DNA of 64,000 nt from Streptomyces sp. WM4235 (GTDB lineage Bacteria; Actinomycetota; Actinomycetes; Streptomycetales; Streptomycetaceae): the NCBI RefSeq assembly GCF_001279725.1, contig NZ_LGDE01000024.1:1-64000 (forward strand), given 5' to 3'. The notes beneath the pieces were generated by a model that was not told where the DNA came from, did not search any database, and saw only the letters and a list, made by a program, of their open reading frames with translations. Numbering within the stretch: position 1 is the first letter of the stretch; the number at the start of each line of letters is the position of its first letter. Position numbers and translations under genes: made by a program. This document shows positions 9,113 to 18,678 of this stretch, one piece after another.

Positions 9113-10525
9113 CTAGGCGCTCTCGGCGGCCAGTTCGCGCACCGCGTCGGCGAATGCGTCCCCACGCTCGTTGTAGTTCGCGAACATGTCCATCGAGGCA
9201 CAGGCAGGTGCCAGCAGGACCGTGTCGCCGCGCTCGGCGAGACGGGCCGCTTCCCGGACCGCCGCGAGCATCGCCCCAGTGTCGGTCCGGTCGAGGTCCA
9301 CGACGGGTACCTGCGGGGCGTGTCGCGCCAGCGCGTCCGCGATCAGGGCCCGGTCGGCACCCATCAGGACCACGGCCCGCAGACGCGCGGCCGACTTCCG
9401 CACGAGCTCGTCGAAGGTCGCGCCCTTGGCGAGGCCGCCGGCGATCCACACGACCGGCTCGAAGGCCGCCAGGGAGGCCTCCGCCGCGTGGGTGTTGGTG
9501 GCCTTGGAGTCGTCGATGTACGTGACCCCGTCCACCTCGTCCACGTGCGCGACCCGGTGGGCGTCCGGCCGGAAGTCCCGCAGGCCGTCGCGGACCGCGC
9601 GCGGTTCGACGCCGAAGGCGCGGGCCAGGGCCGCCGCGGCGAGCGCGTTGGCGATGTTGTGCGGGGCGGGCGGGTTGACGTCCTCGACCTGCGCGAGTTC
9701 CTGGGCGTTCTTCTGCCGGTTCTCCACGAAGGCCCGGTCCACCAGGATCCCGTCGACCACGCCCAGCATGGAGGGGCCGGGGGCGCCGAGGGTGAAGCCG
9801 ATCGCCCGGCAGCCCTCCTCGACGTCGGCTTCCACGACGAGGTCCTCGGTGGCCCGGTCGGCGACGTTGTAGACGCAGGCCACCGTGTTGCCCTCGTAGA
9901 TGCGGCCCTTGTCGGCGGCGTACGCCTCCATCGAGCCGTGCCAGTCGAGGTGGTCGGGGGCCAGGTTGAGGACGGCCGCCGAGTGGGCGCGCACGGAGGG
10001 CGCCCAGTGGAGCTGGTAGCTGGAGAGCTCGACGGCGAGGACGTCGTACGCCTCGCCGCCGGTCACCACGTCGATGATCGGGGTGCCGATGTTGCCGACG
10101 GCCGCGGTCTTGAGACCCGCGGCCCGCAGGATCGACGCGAGCATCTGGGTGGTCGTCGTCTTGCCGTTGGTGCCGGTGATCGCGAGCCAGGGGGCCGCGT
10201 CGGGGCCCCGCAGGAGCCAGGCGATCTCCACGTCCCCGACGACCTCGACACCGACCTCGGCGGCCGCGGCGAACAACGGGCTGTCGGGCTTCCAGCCGGG
10301 CGAGGTGACGACCAGATCGGTGCCCTCGGGCAGGGTCGTGGCGTCCGCGAGGCGCACGGAGATGCCTGCCGCCTCCAGCTCCGCCGCCCGGGCCCGGTGG
10401 CCCTCGCTGTCGCCGCCGTCGACGACGGTCACCGAAGCGCCGAGGCCGGCCAGGGCGCGGGCGGCACTGATGCCGCTCACGCCGAGGCCGGCGACGGTGA
10501 TGTTCTTGCCGTGCCAGGAGGTCAC
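9113..10525 (-). CDS. murD: UDP-N-acetylmuramoyl-L-alanine:D-glutamate ligase MurD
   Basis: About 470 residues. The N-terminal Rossmann-like domain opens with ITVAGLGVSGISAARAL, and the Mur ligase ATP loop is AITGTNGKTTTTQML. The central DSKATNTHAAEASL motif and the C-terminal Mur ligase domain follow. It adds D-Glu to UDP-MurNAc-L-Ala. The GTG at 10525 makes a GTGA overlap with the mraY stop, the pattern used across this cluster. An ATG 15 bp upstream (10540) is the alternative and would give 475 residues. A 68-bp gap separates it from ftsW. Confidence 0.97.
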   Translation of the reverse strand: MTSWHGKNITVAGLGVSGISAARALAGLGASVTVVDGGDSEGHRARAAELEAAGISVRLADATTLPEGTDLVVTSPGWKPDSPLFAAAAEVGVEVVGDVEIAWLLRGPDAAPWLAITGTNGKTTTTQMLASILRAAGLKTAAVGNIGTPIIDVVTGGEAYDVLAVELSSYQLHWAPSVRAHSAAVLNLAPDHLDWHGSMEAYAADKGRIYEGNTVACVYNVADRATEDLVVEADVEEGCRAIGFTLGAPGPSMLGVVDGILVDRAFVENRQKNAQELAQVEDVNPPAPHNIANALAAAALARAFGVEPRAVRDGLRDFRPDAHRVAHVDEVDGVTYIDDSKATNTHAAEASLAAFEPVVWIAGGLAKGATFDELVRKSAARLRAVVLMGADRALIADALARHAPQVPVVDLDRTDTGAMLAAVREAARLAERGDTVLLAPACASMDMFANYNERGDAFADAVRELAAESA

Positions 10526-11592
10526 TTGTCGGCTGCCCATCCCGCGTAGAAGAGACCGAGACCCACGATCACGCACATGCCCTGGATGATCCAGAAGCGG
10601 ACCACCACGAGGACCTCGGACCACCCCTTGAGTTCGAAGTGGTGCTGGAGTGGCGCCATCCGGAAGACGCGCTTGCCGGTCAGCTTGAAGGAGCCGACCT
10701 GGATGACGACCGACATCGTGATGAGCACGAAGAGGCCGCCGAGGAGGGCCATCAGGAACTCCGTGCGGGAGCAGATGGCGAGGCCGGCGAGCGCGCCGCC
10801 GAGCGCCAGCGAACCGGTGTCACCCATGAAGATCTTGGCGGGCGAGGTGTTCCACCACAGGAAGCCGAAGCAGGCTCCCATGAGGGCGGAGGCGACGACC
10901 GCGAGGTCCAGCGGGTCGCGCACCTCGAAGCAGGCGGCCGGGTTGGTCAGGGTCTGCGCGTTGGCGCAGGACTCCTGGTACTGCCAGACGCCGATGAAGG
11001 TGTAGGCGCCGAAGACCATCACGGCGGCGCCGGTGGCCAGTCCGTCCAGGCCGTCGGTCAGGTTCACGCCGTTGGACATCGCCAGGATCATGAACAGGGC
11101 CCAGACGACGAACAGCACCGGCCCGAGCGCCCAGCCGAAGTCCGTGACGAACGACAGCTTGGTCGAGGCCGGGGTCAGCCCCTTCGAGTCCTTGAACTGG
11201 AGGGCGAGCACCGCGAAGGCGATGCCGACGATCAGCTGGCCGGACATCTTGGCCTTGGCCCGCAGACCGAGCGAGCGCCTCTTGACGATCTTGATGTAGT
11301 CGTCGAGATAGCCGACCAGTCCCATGCCGGCCATCAGGAAGAGGACGAGCAGTCCGGAGAAGCTCACCTCTTCCCCGGTGATGACCTTCGTCAGGGCGTA
11401 CGCGATGAGCGTCGCCAGGATGAAGGAGATGCCACCCATGGTGGGTGTGCCCTTCTTCCCGGCGTGGCCGCGGGGGCCGTCGTCGCGGATGAACTGGCCG
11501 TAGCCCTTGCGGGCCAGCAGCTTGATCAGGAGAGGGGTGCCGATGAGGGTCAGGAACAGACCGATCACACCGGCGAAGAGAATCTGCCTCAT
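10522..11592 (-). CDS. mraY: Phospho-N-acetylmuramoyl-pentapeptide transferase MraY
   Basis: 356-residue, ten-helix membrane enzyme that transfers phospho-MurNAc-pentapeptide to undecaprenyl phosphate, forming lipid I. Catalytic signatures are visible: GYLDDYIK (Asp pair), NLTDGLDGLATG, and FMGDTGSLALGG. The late motif PLQHHFELKGW is the conserved His-rich loop. The ATG overlaps the murF stop as ATGA and the stop overlaps the murD GTG, so translation of the three genes is coupled. Confidence 0.98.
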   Translation of the reverse strand: MRQILFAGVIGLFLTLIGTPLLIKLLARKGYGQFIRDDGPRGHAGKKGTPTMGGISFILATLIAYALTKVITGEEVSFSGLLVLFLMAGMGLVGYLDDYIKIVKRRSLGLRAKAKMSGQLIVGIAFAVLALQFKDSKGLTPASTKLSFVTDFGWALGPVLFVVWALFMILAMSNGVNLTDGLDGLATGAAVMVFGAYTFIGVWQYQESCANAQTLTNPAACFEVRDPLDLAVVASALMGACFGFLWWNTSPAKIFMGDTGSLALGGALAGLAICSRTEFLMALLGGLFVLITMSVVIQVGSFKLTGKRVFRMAPLQHHFELKGWSEVLVVVRFWIIQGMCVIVGLGLFYAGWAADK

Positions 11593-13013
11593 CGGTCGGC
11601 GACCTCGCCCTCGCGCTCCAGCAACGCAAGCGCGACCCGCTCCAGGCCGATCGACCTGGAAGCCTTCACCAGCACGACGTCACCCGGGCGCAGTTCACTG
11701 CGCAACAGGTCGACCGCCGCCTGCGCGTCGGACACGAGCACCGACTCCTCACCCCACGAACCCTCGTTATATGCGCCCAGTTGCAGCCAGGACGCTTCCC
11801 TGCCCCCGACTGCGACGAGCCTGCTCACGTTGAGCCGGACGGCGAGCCGTCCCACCGCGTCGTGCTCGGCCAGCGATGCGTCACCCAACTCGGCCATGGG
11901 ACCGAGCACCGCCCACGTGCGTCCCCCGTCGGCCCTCGCGGAGCCGCCCATCGCGGCAAGCGCGCGCAGAGCGGCCCGCATGGACTCGGGGTTCGCGTTG
12001 TAGGCGTCGTTGACGATCGTCACGCCGTCCGCTCGCTCGGTGACCTCCATCCGCCACCGGGACAACGTGCCCGCCCCGGAGAGCGCGGTGGCGATCTCCG
12101 GAGTGGACATGCCCAGTACATGGGCGACGGCGGCCGCGGCGAGCGCGTTCGACACGTGGTGCTCACCGTACAGCCGCAAGGTCACATCGCCGCACCCGGA
12201 GGGTGTGTGGAGTGTGAAGGCGGGCGTTCCCCCGGCCGTCATCCGTACGTCCGTGGCCCGGACGTCGGCGTCCTCGGCCTCGCCGAAGAGGACCGTACGG
12301 GCCTTCGTGCGGGCGGACATGGCGCGCACGAGCGGGTCGTCGGCGTTCAGGACGGCGACGCCCCCGTCGGCCTCGGACGGCAGGGCCTCGACCAGTTCGC
12401 CCTTGGCCTGGGCGATCTGCTCGCGGCCGCCGAACTCCCCGATGTGGGCGGTGCCGACGTTGAGGACCAGGCCGATGCGCGGCGGGGTCAGGCCGGTGAG
12501 GTAGGCGATGTGGCCGATCCCGCGGGCACCCATCTCCAGCACCAGGTGCCGGGTGTCCTCGGTGGCCTTGAGGGCGGTGAGCGGCAGGCCGATCTCGTTG
12601 TTGAGGGAGCCGGGCGTCCACACGGTGGGTGCGTGCTGTTGCAGCACCTGGGCGATGAGGTCCTTGGTGGAGGTCTTGCCGGCCGAGCCGGTCAGGGCCA
12701 CCACGTCGGTGCCGAGGCGTTCGACGACGGCGCGGGCGAGGGCGCCGAGCGCCTTCTCCACGTCGGGGACGACGATCGCGGGTACGCCGACGGGGCGGGC
12801 GGCGAGGACGGCGGTGGCGCCGGCCGCGACCGCGCGCTCCGCGTAGTCGTGGCCGTCGACGTGCTCGCCCTGGAAGGCGGCGAACAGGCTGCCGGCCTCC
12901 ACCTGACGGGAGTCGATGACCACGGCCCCGCTGATCCGCACCGCCGGATCCGGTATGTCGTGGGGCCGCCCGCCGGTGATGTCGGCGATCTCGGCGAGGG
13001 AAAGGGCGATCAC
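11589..13013 (-). CDS. murF: UDP-MurNAc-tripeptide:D-Ala-D-Ala ligase MurF
   Basis: 474 residues with the three-domain Mur ligase fold. The N-terminal domain binds the UDP part (SRQVEAGSLFAAFQGEHVDGH), the ATP loop is ALTGSAGKTSTKDL, and the central NDAYNANPESMRAAL motif is MurF-specific. It completes the UDP-MurNAc-pentapeptide by adding D-Ala-D-Ala. The GTG start overlaps the murE stop and its own stop overlaps the mraY ATG. Confidence 0.97.
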   Translation of the reverse strand: MIALSLAEIADITGGRPHDIPDPAVRISGAVVIDSRQVEAGSLFAAFQGEHVDGHDYAERAVAAGATAVLAARPVGVPAIVVPDVEKALGALARAVVERLGTDVVALTGSAGKTSTKDLIAQVLQQHAPTVWTPGSLNNEIGLPLTALKATEDTRHLVLEMGARGIGHIAYLTGLTPPRIGLVLNVGTAHIGEFGGREQIAQAKGELVEALPSEADGGVAVLNADDPLVRAMSARTKARTVLFGEAEDADVRATDVRMTAGGTPAFTLHTPSGCGDVTLRLYGEHHVSNALAAAAVAHVLGMSTPEIATALSGAGTLSRWRMEVTERADGVTIVNDAYNANPESMRAALRALAAMGGSARADGGRTWAVLGPMAELGDASLAEHDAVGRLAVRLNVSRLVAVGGREASWLQLGAYNEGSWGEESVLVSDAQAAVDLLRSELRPGDVVLVKASRSIGLERVALALLEREGEVADR

Positions 13014-14725
13014 TGGTTCACCTCGGCCTGCGTGGTTGCGTGGTGCGGGGCCTCGGTGCGCGCCTCGATGGCCGCGCGCAGGACCTCGCGGTCGTCGAAG
13101 GGGCGTACGACGCCCGCGGTGTCCTGGCCCTGTTCGTGGCCCTTGCCCGCGACCAGCACCGTGTCACCGGGCCGGGCGCTCGCGACGGCCGCGGCGATGG
13201 CCGCGGCCCGGTCGGCGTCGACGAGGACGGCGCCGCGTTCGGCGGGGGGCACGGACACGGCGCCCTCGAACATCGCGGCCAGGATGGCGAGGGGGTCCTC
13301 GGAGCGCGGGTTGTCGGAGGTGAGCACGGCGACGTCGGCGAACCGCGCGGCCGCGGCGCCCATCGGGGCCCGCTTGGTGGTGTCGCGGTCACCGCCGCAG
13401 CCGAGCACGATGTGCAGCCGGCCCTCGGTGACCTCGCGCAGGGCGCGCAGCACCGATTCGACGGCGTCGGTCTTGTGGGCGTAGTCGACGACGGCGAGGA
13501 ACGGTTGTCCCGCGTCGACGCGTTCCAGCCGGCCGGGCACCCCGGGGACCGCGGCGACGCCGTCGGCGGCGGTCTGCGGGTCGATGCCGGCGGCGGCGAG
13601 GGTGACGATCGCGGCGACGGTGTTGGCGACGTTGAACGGGCCGGGCAGCGGTGCGGTGGCGCGTACGCGCTGTCCGTCCGGGCCGACGAGGGTCAGCGTG
13701 GAGTCGGCGGCCCCCAGGACCACGTCCTCGGCGCGCCAGTCGGCGGCCGGGTCGCCCGTGGCCGAGAAGGTGACGATCGGGATCGTCGCCTCCTTGGCGA
13801 GGCGGCGGCCGTACTCGTCGTCGGCGTTCACCACTCCGAGGCGGGCTCGGCGCTCGGTGAAGAGCTGCGCCTTGGCCTGGAAGTAGTCCTCCATGTCGGA
13901 GTGGAACTCCATGTGTTCCGGGCTCAGGTTGTTGAAGACGGCGACGTCGAAGACGCAGCCGTCGACCCGGCCGAGCACGAGTGCGTGGCTGGAGACCTCC
14001 ATGGCCACGGCCTCGACCCCGCGTTCGCGCATGACGGCGAACAGGGCCTGGAGGTCGGTGGCCTCGGGGGTGGTGCGCTCGGACTTGATGCGTTCGTCGC
14101 CGATGCGCATCTCGACGGTGCCGACGAGGCCGGTGGCCCGGCCGGCGGCGCGCAGGCCGCCCTCGACCAGGTACGCGGTGGTGGTCTTGCCGGAGGTGCC
14201 GGTGATGCCGAGCTGGAGGAGGGCCTCGCCCGGCCGGCCGTAGATCGCGGCGGCGAGCTCTCCCATGCGGGCGCGCGGGTCGGCGACGGCGAGCACCGGC
14301 AGTCCGGTCGCCGCGGCGCGTTCGGCGCCGGCGGGATCGGTCAGCACGGCGGCGGCGCCGAGGGCGGCCGCCTGGGCCGCGAAGTCCGCGCCGTGCGCCT
14401 TGGCGCCGGGGAGGGCCGCGTAGAGGTCGCCGGGGCGCACCGCACGGGAGTCGTGCGTGATGCCGGTGATCCGCGGACCCGTCGGCTCGCCGGCGGCTTC
14501 GAGGTCCACCAGGGCCGCGAGCTCGGGCAGCGGGGTGGGGCGCACGGACACGGGGCGGGGCGCTCCCGGCGGCGCTGCCGGGGCGTCTTTCCGGGTGGTT
14601 CTGGGCTGATCAGCGTGGGACACGGCGGTGAGCGTACCGGGCGCGGTGGCCCCGTCGCGAAGCGAGGTCCCGGCCGCGGGGCCGGTGGCCGACTGGTTCC
14701 CGGGTTTGGGGGTGATCGTTGTCAC
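13010..14725 (-). CDS. murE: UDP-MurNAc-L-Ala-D-Glu:diaminopimelate ligase MurE
   Basis: 571 residues, about 60-70 longer at the N terminus than typical MurE because of a Thr/Ala/Pro-rich leader that looks disordered. The Mur ligase loop GITGTSGKTTTAYLVEGGLR is clear. The DNPRSEDP motif marks diaminopimelate rather than lysine specificity; Streptomyces uses LL-DAP. The GTG at 14725 lies 37 bp after the ftsI stop. Internal GTG/ATG codons could give a shorter protein, so the true start is the main uncertainty. Confidence 0.95.
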   Translation of the reverse strand: MTTITPKPGNQSATGPAAGTSLRDGATAPGTLTAVSHADQPRTTRKDAPAAPPGAPRPVSVRPTPLPELAALVDLEAAGEPTGPRITGITHDSRAVRPGDLYAALPGAKAHGADFAAQAAALGAAAVLTDPAGAERAAATGLPVLAVADPRARMGELAAAIYGRPGEALLQLGITGTSGKTTTAYLVEGGLRAAGRATGLVGTVEMRIGDERIKSERTTPEATDLQALFAVMRERGVEAVAMEVSSHALVLGRVDGCVFDVAVFNNLSPEHMEFHSDMEDYFQAKAQLFTERRARLGVVNADDEYGRRLAKEATIPIVTFSATGDPAADWRAEDVVLGAADSTLTLVGPDGQRVRATAPLPGPFNVANTVAAIVTLAAAGIDPQTAADGVAAVPGVPGRLERVDAGQPFLAVVDYAHKTDAVESVLRALREVTEGRLHIVLGCGGDRDTTKRAPMGAAAARFADVAVLTSDNPRSEDPLAILAAMFEGAVSVPPAERGAVLVDADRAAAIAAAVASARPGDTVLVAGKGHEQGQDTAGVVRPFDDREVLRAAIEARTEAPHHATTQAEVNQ

Positions 14726-14762
14726 TGATGGTGCCTCACGCTTTTCTGGCTGGGCGGCGGGT

Positions 14763-16787
14763 TCACTGGCCGGGCTGCGGGCCTGGCCGGGTACTGGGCT
14801 GCGGTGCGGGCTGCGGGCCCGGTTCGAAGGTGACCGGCAGTCCGGCGGGGGCGGTGCCGGTGGGGGCGATCCGGAGGGTCTTGAGGGCGAACTCCATGAC
14901 CTTCTTGTAGATGGGTCCGCAGATCTGGCCGCCGAAGTAGCTGCCCTTGGTGGGGTTCTGGATGGCGCAGTACACGGTGACGCGCGGGCTGTCGGCGGGC
15001 GCGAAGCCGGCGAACGAGGCGGTGTAGCCCTTGTAGCGGCCGGTGGCCGGGTCGACGCGGTTGGAGGTGCCGGTCTTGCCGCCGACGCGGTAGCCGGGGA
15101 TGCGCGCCTTGGTGCCGGTGCCGTCCTGGTCGTCGACCACGGATTCGAGCATGGCGGCGAGGGTCTTGGCGGTGCCCTGGCTGATCACCTTGGTCTGCTC
15201 GGGGGCGGGGGCCGGGGTGAAGCGGCCGTCGGGTCCCCTGCTGCCGCGGACCAGGGTCGGCTCGATCCGGACGCCGCCGTTGGCGATGGTGGAGTACACG
15301 GAGGCCGCCTGGACGGCGTTGAGGGACAGGCCCTGGCCGAAGGGGATCGTGTACTGCTGGGACGTGGACCAGGCCTCGGGCCTGGCGAGGATGCCGCGGG
15401 TTTCGCCGGGGTAGTCCAGGCCGGTGGGCTGCCCGATGCCGAACTTGGTCAGGTACCCGTACAGGACCTTGTTGGCCTCGGGCTGGGTGGCGCCGAGCCG
15501 GCCGGTGGCCAGGATGGTGCCGATGTTCGAGGACTTGGCGAGCACCCCGTTGAGGGTCAGGTACCAGGTGGGGTGGTCCACGTCGTCCTTGAAGAGGCGG
15601 TCGCCGCGGTGGAGGCGGTTGGGGACCTCGACGGGGGTCGCCGGGGTGGCCTTCTTCTCCTCCAGGACGGCGGCCATCGACATCACCTTGGCGGTGGAGC
15701 CGGGCTCGTACACGTCCTGGAGGGCGGCGTTGCCCATGGCGGTGGAGCGGGCCTTCGACAGGTCGTTGGGGTCGAAGCCGGGGGCGTTGGCCATGGCCAG
15801 CACCTCGCCGGTGCGGGTGTCCTGCACGACGACGTAGCCGCGGTCGGCGCCGGACTTCTCGACCTGTTCGGCGATGGCGCTCTGCGCGGCCCACTGGATG
15901 TCGCGGTCGATGGTCAGCTCGATGTCCTCGCCGGGCACCGCGGCCTTCTCGCTGGACTCGGCGGTGGGGACGCGCCGGCCGCCGGACTGGGCGTAGGTGA
16001 GGCTGCCGTCCTTGCCGGAGAGCTTCTTGTCGAGGGAGGACTCCAGGCCGCCGCCGCCCTTGCCCTCGGCGTTGACGTAACCCAGTATCCCGGCGGCGAG
16101 GTCGCCGTTCGGGTACACGCGCTTGCTGCTGTCCTCCTTGAACACGCCCGCGATGACGTTGGCGCCGGGGCCGTTGTTGCGCTTGTCGGCGGCCGCCTTG
16201 TCCGCGAAGACCTTCTTGAGGTCCTTGATCTGGTTCCAGACCTGGGGGGTCTGGCGGCGGGCGAGGATGACGTAGCGGGAGTTCTTCGTCTCCAGGAGCT
16301 TGGCGATCTCCTTGGCGTCCTTGCCGAGGATCGGCGCGAGGAGGGCCGCGGCCTGCGCGGGGGCGTCCGGGGCCTTGCTCTCCTGCGCGGTGAACATCTT
16401 CGGGTCGGCGGTGATGTCGTACGCGTCGACGCTCGTGGCCAGTGCCACGCCCTTGCGGTCGGTGATCTCCCCGCGTTCGGCGGCAAGGGTGTAGCTGGTG
16501 AAGCGGTTCTCGGAGGCCTTGGCGGAGTAGGCGGAGGCGTCGACGGCCTGTACCTGGAGCAGCCGCACCACGAAGGCGATCATGACCAGGGTCAGTCCGA
16601 CGCCGACGAGGCGCAGGCGGGGTTTGGGGTTCCCGAGCCTGATGGTGTGGGCCGTGCGGGCCGGGACCGGCCTGCGAGTGGCGGGGCGGGACGCGGGACG
16701 CGCCGTGGCCCTGGCCCGGTCACCGCCGGTGGGCCGGGGCCGGCCGGGGCCCGGCACCCGCCGCCGGGGCGGCTCCTGGGGGCTCAC
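14763..16787 (-). CDS. ftsI: Septal class B penicillin-binding protein FtsI (PBP3)
   Basis: 674 residues. A basic cytoplasmic tail (about 1-57) precedes one membrane helix (about 58-76). A PBP dimerisation domain (about 100-270) and a transpeptidase domain follow. The catalytic motifs are S364-x-x-K367 (STAK), S419-x-N421 (SSN) and K571-T-G-T. It crosslinks septal peptidoglycan with FtsW and is the beta-lactam target. The GTG at 16787 follows a 108-bp gap after ftsL that holds no gene. The C terminus ends in a short Pro/Gln repeat. Confidence 0.96.
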   Translation of the reverse strand: MSPQEPPRRRVPGPGRPRPTGGDRARATARPASRPATRRPVPARTAHTIRLGNPKPRLRLVGVGLTLVMIAFVVRLLQVQAVDASAYSAKASENRFTSYTLAAERGEITDRKGVALATSVDAYDITADPKMFTAQESKAPDAPAQAAALLAPILGKDAKEIAKLLETKNSRYVILARRQTPQVWNQIKDLKKVFADKAAADKRNNGPGANVIAGVFKEDSSKRVYPNGDLAAGILGYVNAEGKGGGGLESSLDKKLSGKDGSLTYAQSGGRRVPTAESSEKAAVPGEDIELTIDRDIQWAAQSAIAEQVEKSGADRGYVVVQDTRTGEVLAMANAPGFDPNDLSKARSTAMGNAALQDVYEPGSTAKVMSMAAVLEEKKATPATPVEVPNRLHRGDRLFKDDVDHPTWYLTLNGVLAKSSNIGTILATGRLGATQPEANKVLYGYLTKFGIGQPTGLDYPGETRGILARPEAWSTSQQYTIPFGQGLSLNAVQAASVYSTIANGGVRIEPTLVRGSRGPDGRFTPAPAPEQTKVISQGTAKTLAAMLESVVDDQDGTGTKARIPGYRVGGKTGTSNRVDPATGRYKGYTASFAGFAPADSPRVTVYCAIQNPTKGSYFGGQICGPIYKKVMEFALKTLRIAPTGTAPAGLPVTFEPGPQPAPQPSTRPGPQPGQ

Positions 16788-16895
16788 GCGGCCACCGCCG
16801 GCACGGCTCGGACGGCGGCTCCGGCCGGGGCGCCGCCCGGCGTACGAGGCGGGGGCGGGCTGGGGGGAAGCCCCGCGGGGGTCCGCGTCACGACG

Positions 16896-17411
16896 TCACC
16901 TTCCAGGGGTCTGGCTGGGCTGGGGGGTCCCGCTCGCCGCGGACGGGTTCGGCGCGGGCGGCCCGCTCGTCGCGGCGGACGGGGCGCCGGAGGGCGCTGC
17001 GGACACCGCGGGCTGCGCGACCGGCGCGGGGGACGGCGGGGGCGGCGCCTGCGCCTGCGAGGCGGTGCCCGCGACCTTCCCGTCCGGGCCGATGAAGACG
17101 GGGCTGCCGCCCGGCACCAGGCCCAGTTCGTGCGCCCGTCGCTGGAGCGCGTCGGGGGCCGAGTAGCCGTCCACGTCCCGCTGGAGTGCCTGCTCCTCGT
17201 CGGTCAGCACGAGGGTCTCCTTCTTCAGCTGCGTGAGCTGGAAGGAGCCCTGGTTCAGCGCGGAGTTCAGCAACAGCAGGCTGATCAGGCCGCCGCCCAG
17301 CAGGGCGACGACCAACAGCACGAACGGCATCCGGGCCGCCTGACCCGCTCCGCTCCCCGCTCCGGCGCCGGCGGCGACGCCGGGCCGCAGCCGTCCTCCG
17401 CGCTTGATCAC
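16896..17411 (-). CDS. ftsL: Cell division protein FtsL (septum formation initiator family)
   Basis: 171 residues. A basic N-terminal tail is followed by one membrane helix (about 29-51, [20 protein letters not shown]) and a short coiled coil (about 60-85, [19 protein letters not shown]). The Pro/Ala/Ser-rich tail (about 115-171) is variable. The GTG start makes a GTGA overlap with the rsmH stop. Its position between rsmH and ftsI and its topology identify it as FtsL, which forms a subcomplex with DivIC and FtsQ; sequence alone is weak for this family. Confidence 0.9.
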   Translation of the reverse strand: MIKRGGRLRPGVAAGAGAGSGAGQAARMPFVLLVVALLGGGLISLLLLNSALNQGSFQLTQLKKETLVLTDEEQALQRDVDGYSAPDALQRRAHELGLVPGGSPVFIGPDGKVAGTASQAQAPPPPSPAPVAQPAVSAAPSGAPSAATSGPPAPNPSAASGTPQPSQTPGR

Positions 17412-18367
17412 AGTCGCGCCTCGCGGATCCGTTCGACTCCGCGGCACCGGGCGGGAGCCGCCCGCCGGTTCTCGGCGATCTCCTCCTCCGTGGGGAGCTC
17501 GGCGCCGCGCGTGAGGAGTTTGAGCTTGGGCTGGTACTTCTCCGGCACCACCGGCAGTCCGGGGGGCGCGGTGGAGGCGGCGCCCGCCGCGAAGACCTGC
17601 TTGACCAGCCGGTCCTCCAGCGAGTGGTACGACAGCACCGCGATCCGGCCGCCGACCGCGATCCGGTCCACGGCCGCGGGGATGGCCCGCTCCAGGCCGG
17701 ACAGCTCGCCGTTGACCTCGATGCGCAGCGCCTGGAAGGTGCGCTTGGCCGGGTTGCCGCCGGTGCGCTTCGCCGCCTGGGGCAGCGAGTCGCGGATCAG
17801 TTCGACCAGCCGGGCGCTGTTGGTGAAGGGTTCCTTCTCCCGCTCCCGGACCACGGCGGAGACGATGCGTTTGGCCTGCTTCTCCTCGCCGTACTGGCGC
17901 AGGATGCGGACCAGCTCGCCGGGGGCGTAGGTGTTGAGGACCTCGGCGGCGCTGATGCCGGTCGTCTGGTCCATGCGCATGTCGAGCGGGGCGTCCTGGG
18001 CGTACGCGAACCCTCGGTCGGCCTCGTCCAGCTGCATCGAGGAGACGCCCAGGTCGAAGAGGATGCCCTGGACCGCGGGGATGCGCAGTCCGTCGAGCAC
18101 CTCGGCCAGGTCGGCGTAGATCGCGTGGACGAGGGTGGCCCGGTCGCCGAAGGGCGCGAGGCGCTCCCCGGAGAGCCGCAGGGCCTCCTTGTCGCGGTCG
18201 AGGCCGATCAGGTGGGCCTCGGGGAACCGGGTCAGCAGGGCCTCGCTGTGGCCGCCGAGACCGAGGGTGCAGTCGACTACGACGGCCCCCGGCCTCTCCA
18301 GCGCCGGGGCCAACAGGTCCAGGCACCGCTGGAGCATCACCGGGACGTGTCGGGACTCGCTAGTCAA
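17408..18367 (-). CDS. rsmH: 16S rRNA (cytosine1402-N4)-methyltransferase RsmH (MraW)
   Basis: 319 residues. The family N terminus [14 protein letters not shown], the SAM-binding motif [31 protein letters not shown] and [11 protein letters not shown] are all present. It methylates N4 of C1402 in 16S rRNA. The start appears to be TTG at 18367, with GAGAGGG a few bases upstream; no ATG/GTG alternative precedes the conserved motif. It is the first gene of the dcw run. No MraZ coding sequence is found upstream. Confidence 0.96.
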   Translation of the reverse strand: MTSESRHVPVMLQRCLDLLAPALERPGAVVVDCTLGLGGHSEALLTRFPEAHLIGLDRDKEALRLSGERLAPFGDRATLVHAIYADLAEVLDGLRIPAVQGILFDLGVSSMQLDEADRGFAYAQDAPLDMRMDQTTGISAAEVLNTYAPGELVRILRQYGEEKQAKRIVSAVVREREKEPFTNSARLVELIRDSLPQAAKRTGGNPAKRTFQALRIEVNGELSGLERAIPAAVDRIAVGGRIAVLSYHSLEDRLVKQVFAAGAASTAPPGLPVVPEKYQPKLKLLTRGAELPTEEEIAENRRAAPARCRGVERIREARL

Positions 18368-18678
18368 AGCGCCCTCTCAGATAACGGCGCGGCAGGCGTA
18401 CGCCGCGCCGCGCACGCGGAGTTTTACCAGGGGGCCGGGCGGCCGGTGAGGGCCGGGCTCCGGCCGGTTCGCGTCACTTTAGTGCAACGGTCCCCGCGGT
18501 CAACGAACCGCCCGGCGCGCCGTCCGCTCCGCTCGCACGGAACCCGCTAATGCCGCGAATCACCCGAACAGCCGCATCCTGCCCACCCTTGTGGGTTAGC
18601 TCACAACAAGGCCGGTTGACCTTCTTTGTCCCTCCTCACTCCATGCCTCCCCCAGCGGTGCCCATTAACGTCTTAGGC
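18368..18678. other. Divergent intergenic region between rsmH and the carbonic anhydrase
   Basis: 311 bp without a credible gene. It contains a stem GGCGCGGC/GCCGCGCC (18386-18393 with 18402-18409) that would lie in the rsmH leader RNA. A TTGACC hexamer at 18616-18621 may serve as a -35 for the carbonic anhydrase, but the -10 is weak. The dcw promoter must lie here; I could not place it with confidence. Confidence 0.5.

Noticed and set aside
7665..9449. Longer FtsW start at 9449
   Set aside because: The added 135 codons are antisense-like Arg/Gly/Pro sequence overlapping murD; MPAKQ at 9044 starts the recognisable protein.
14628..17930. 1100-codon plus-strand open frame opposite murE, ftsI and ftsL
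   Set aside because: It mirrors real genes on the other strand; the protein is Gly/Ala/Val-rich low complexity with no domain. High-GC sequence yields long antisense frames.
18368..18678. A small mraZ gene upstream of rsmH
   Set aside because: No frame with MraZ motifs exists in either orientation in this gap.
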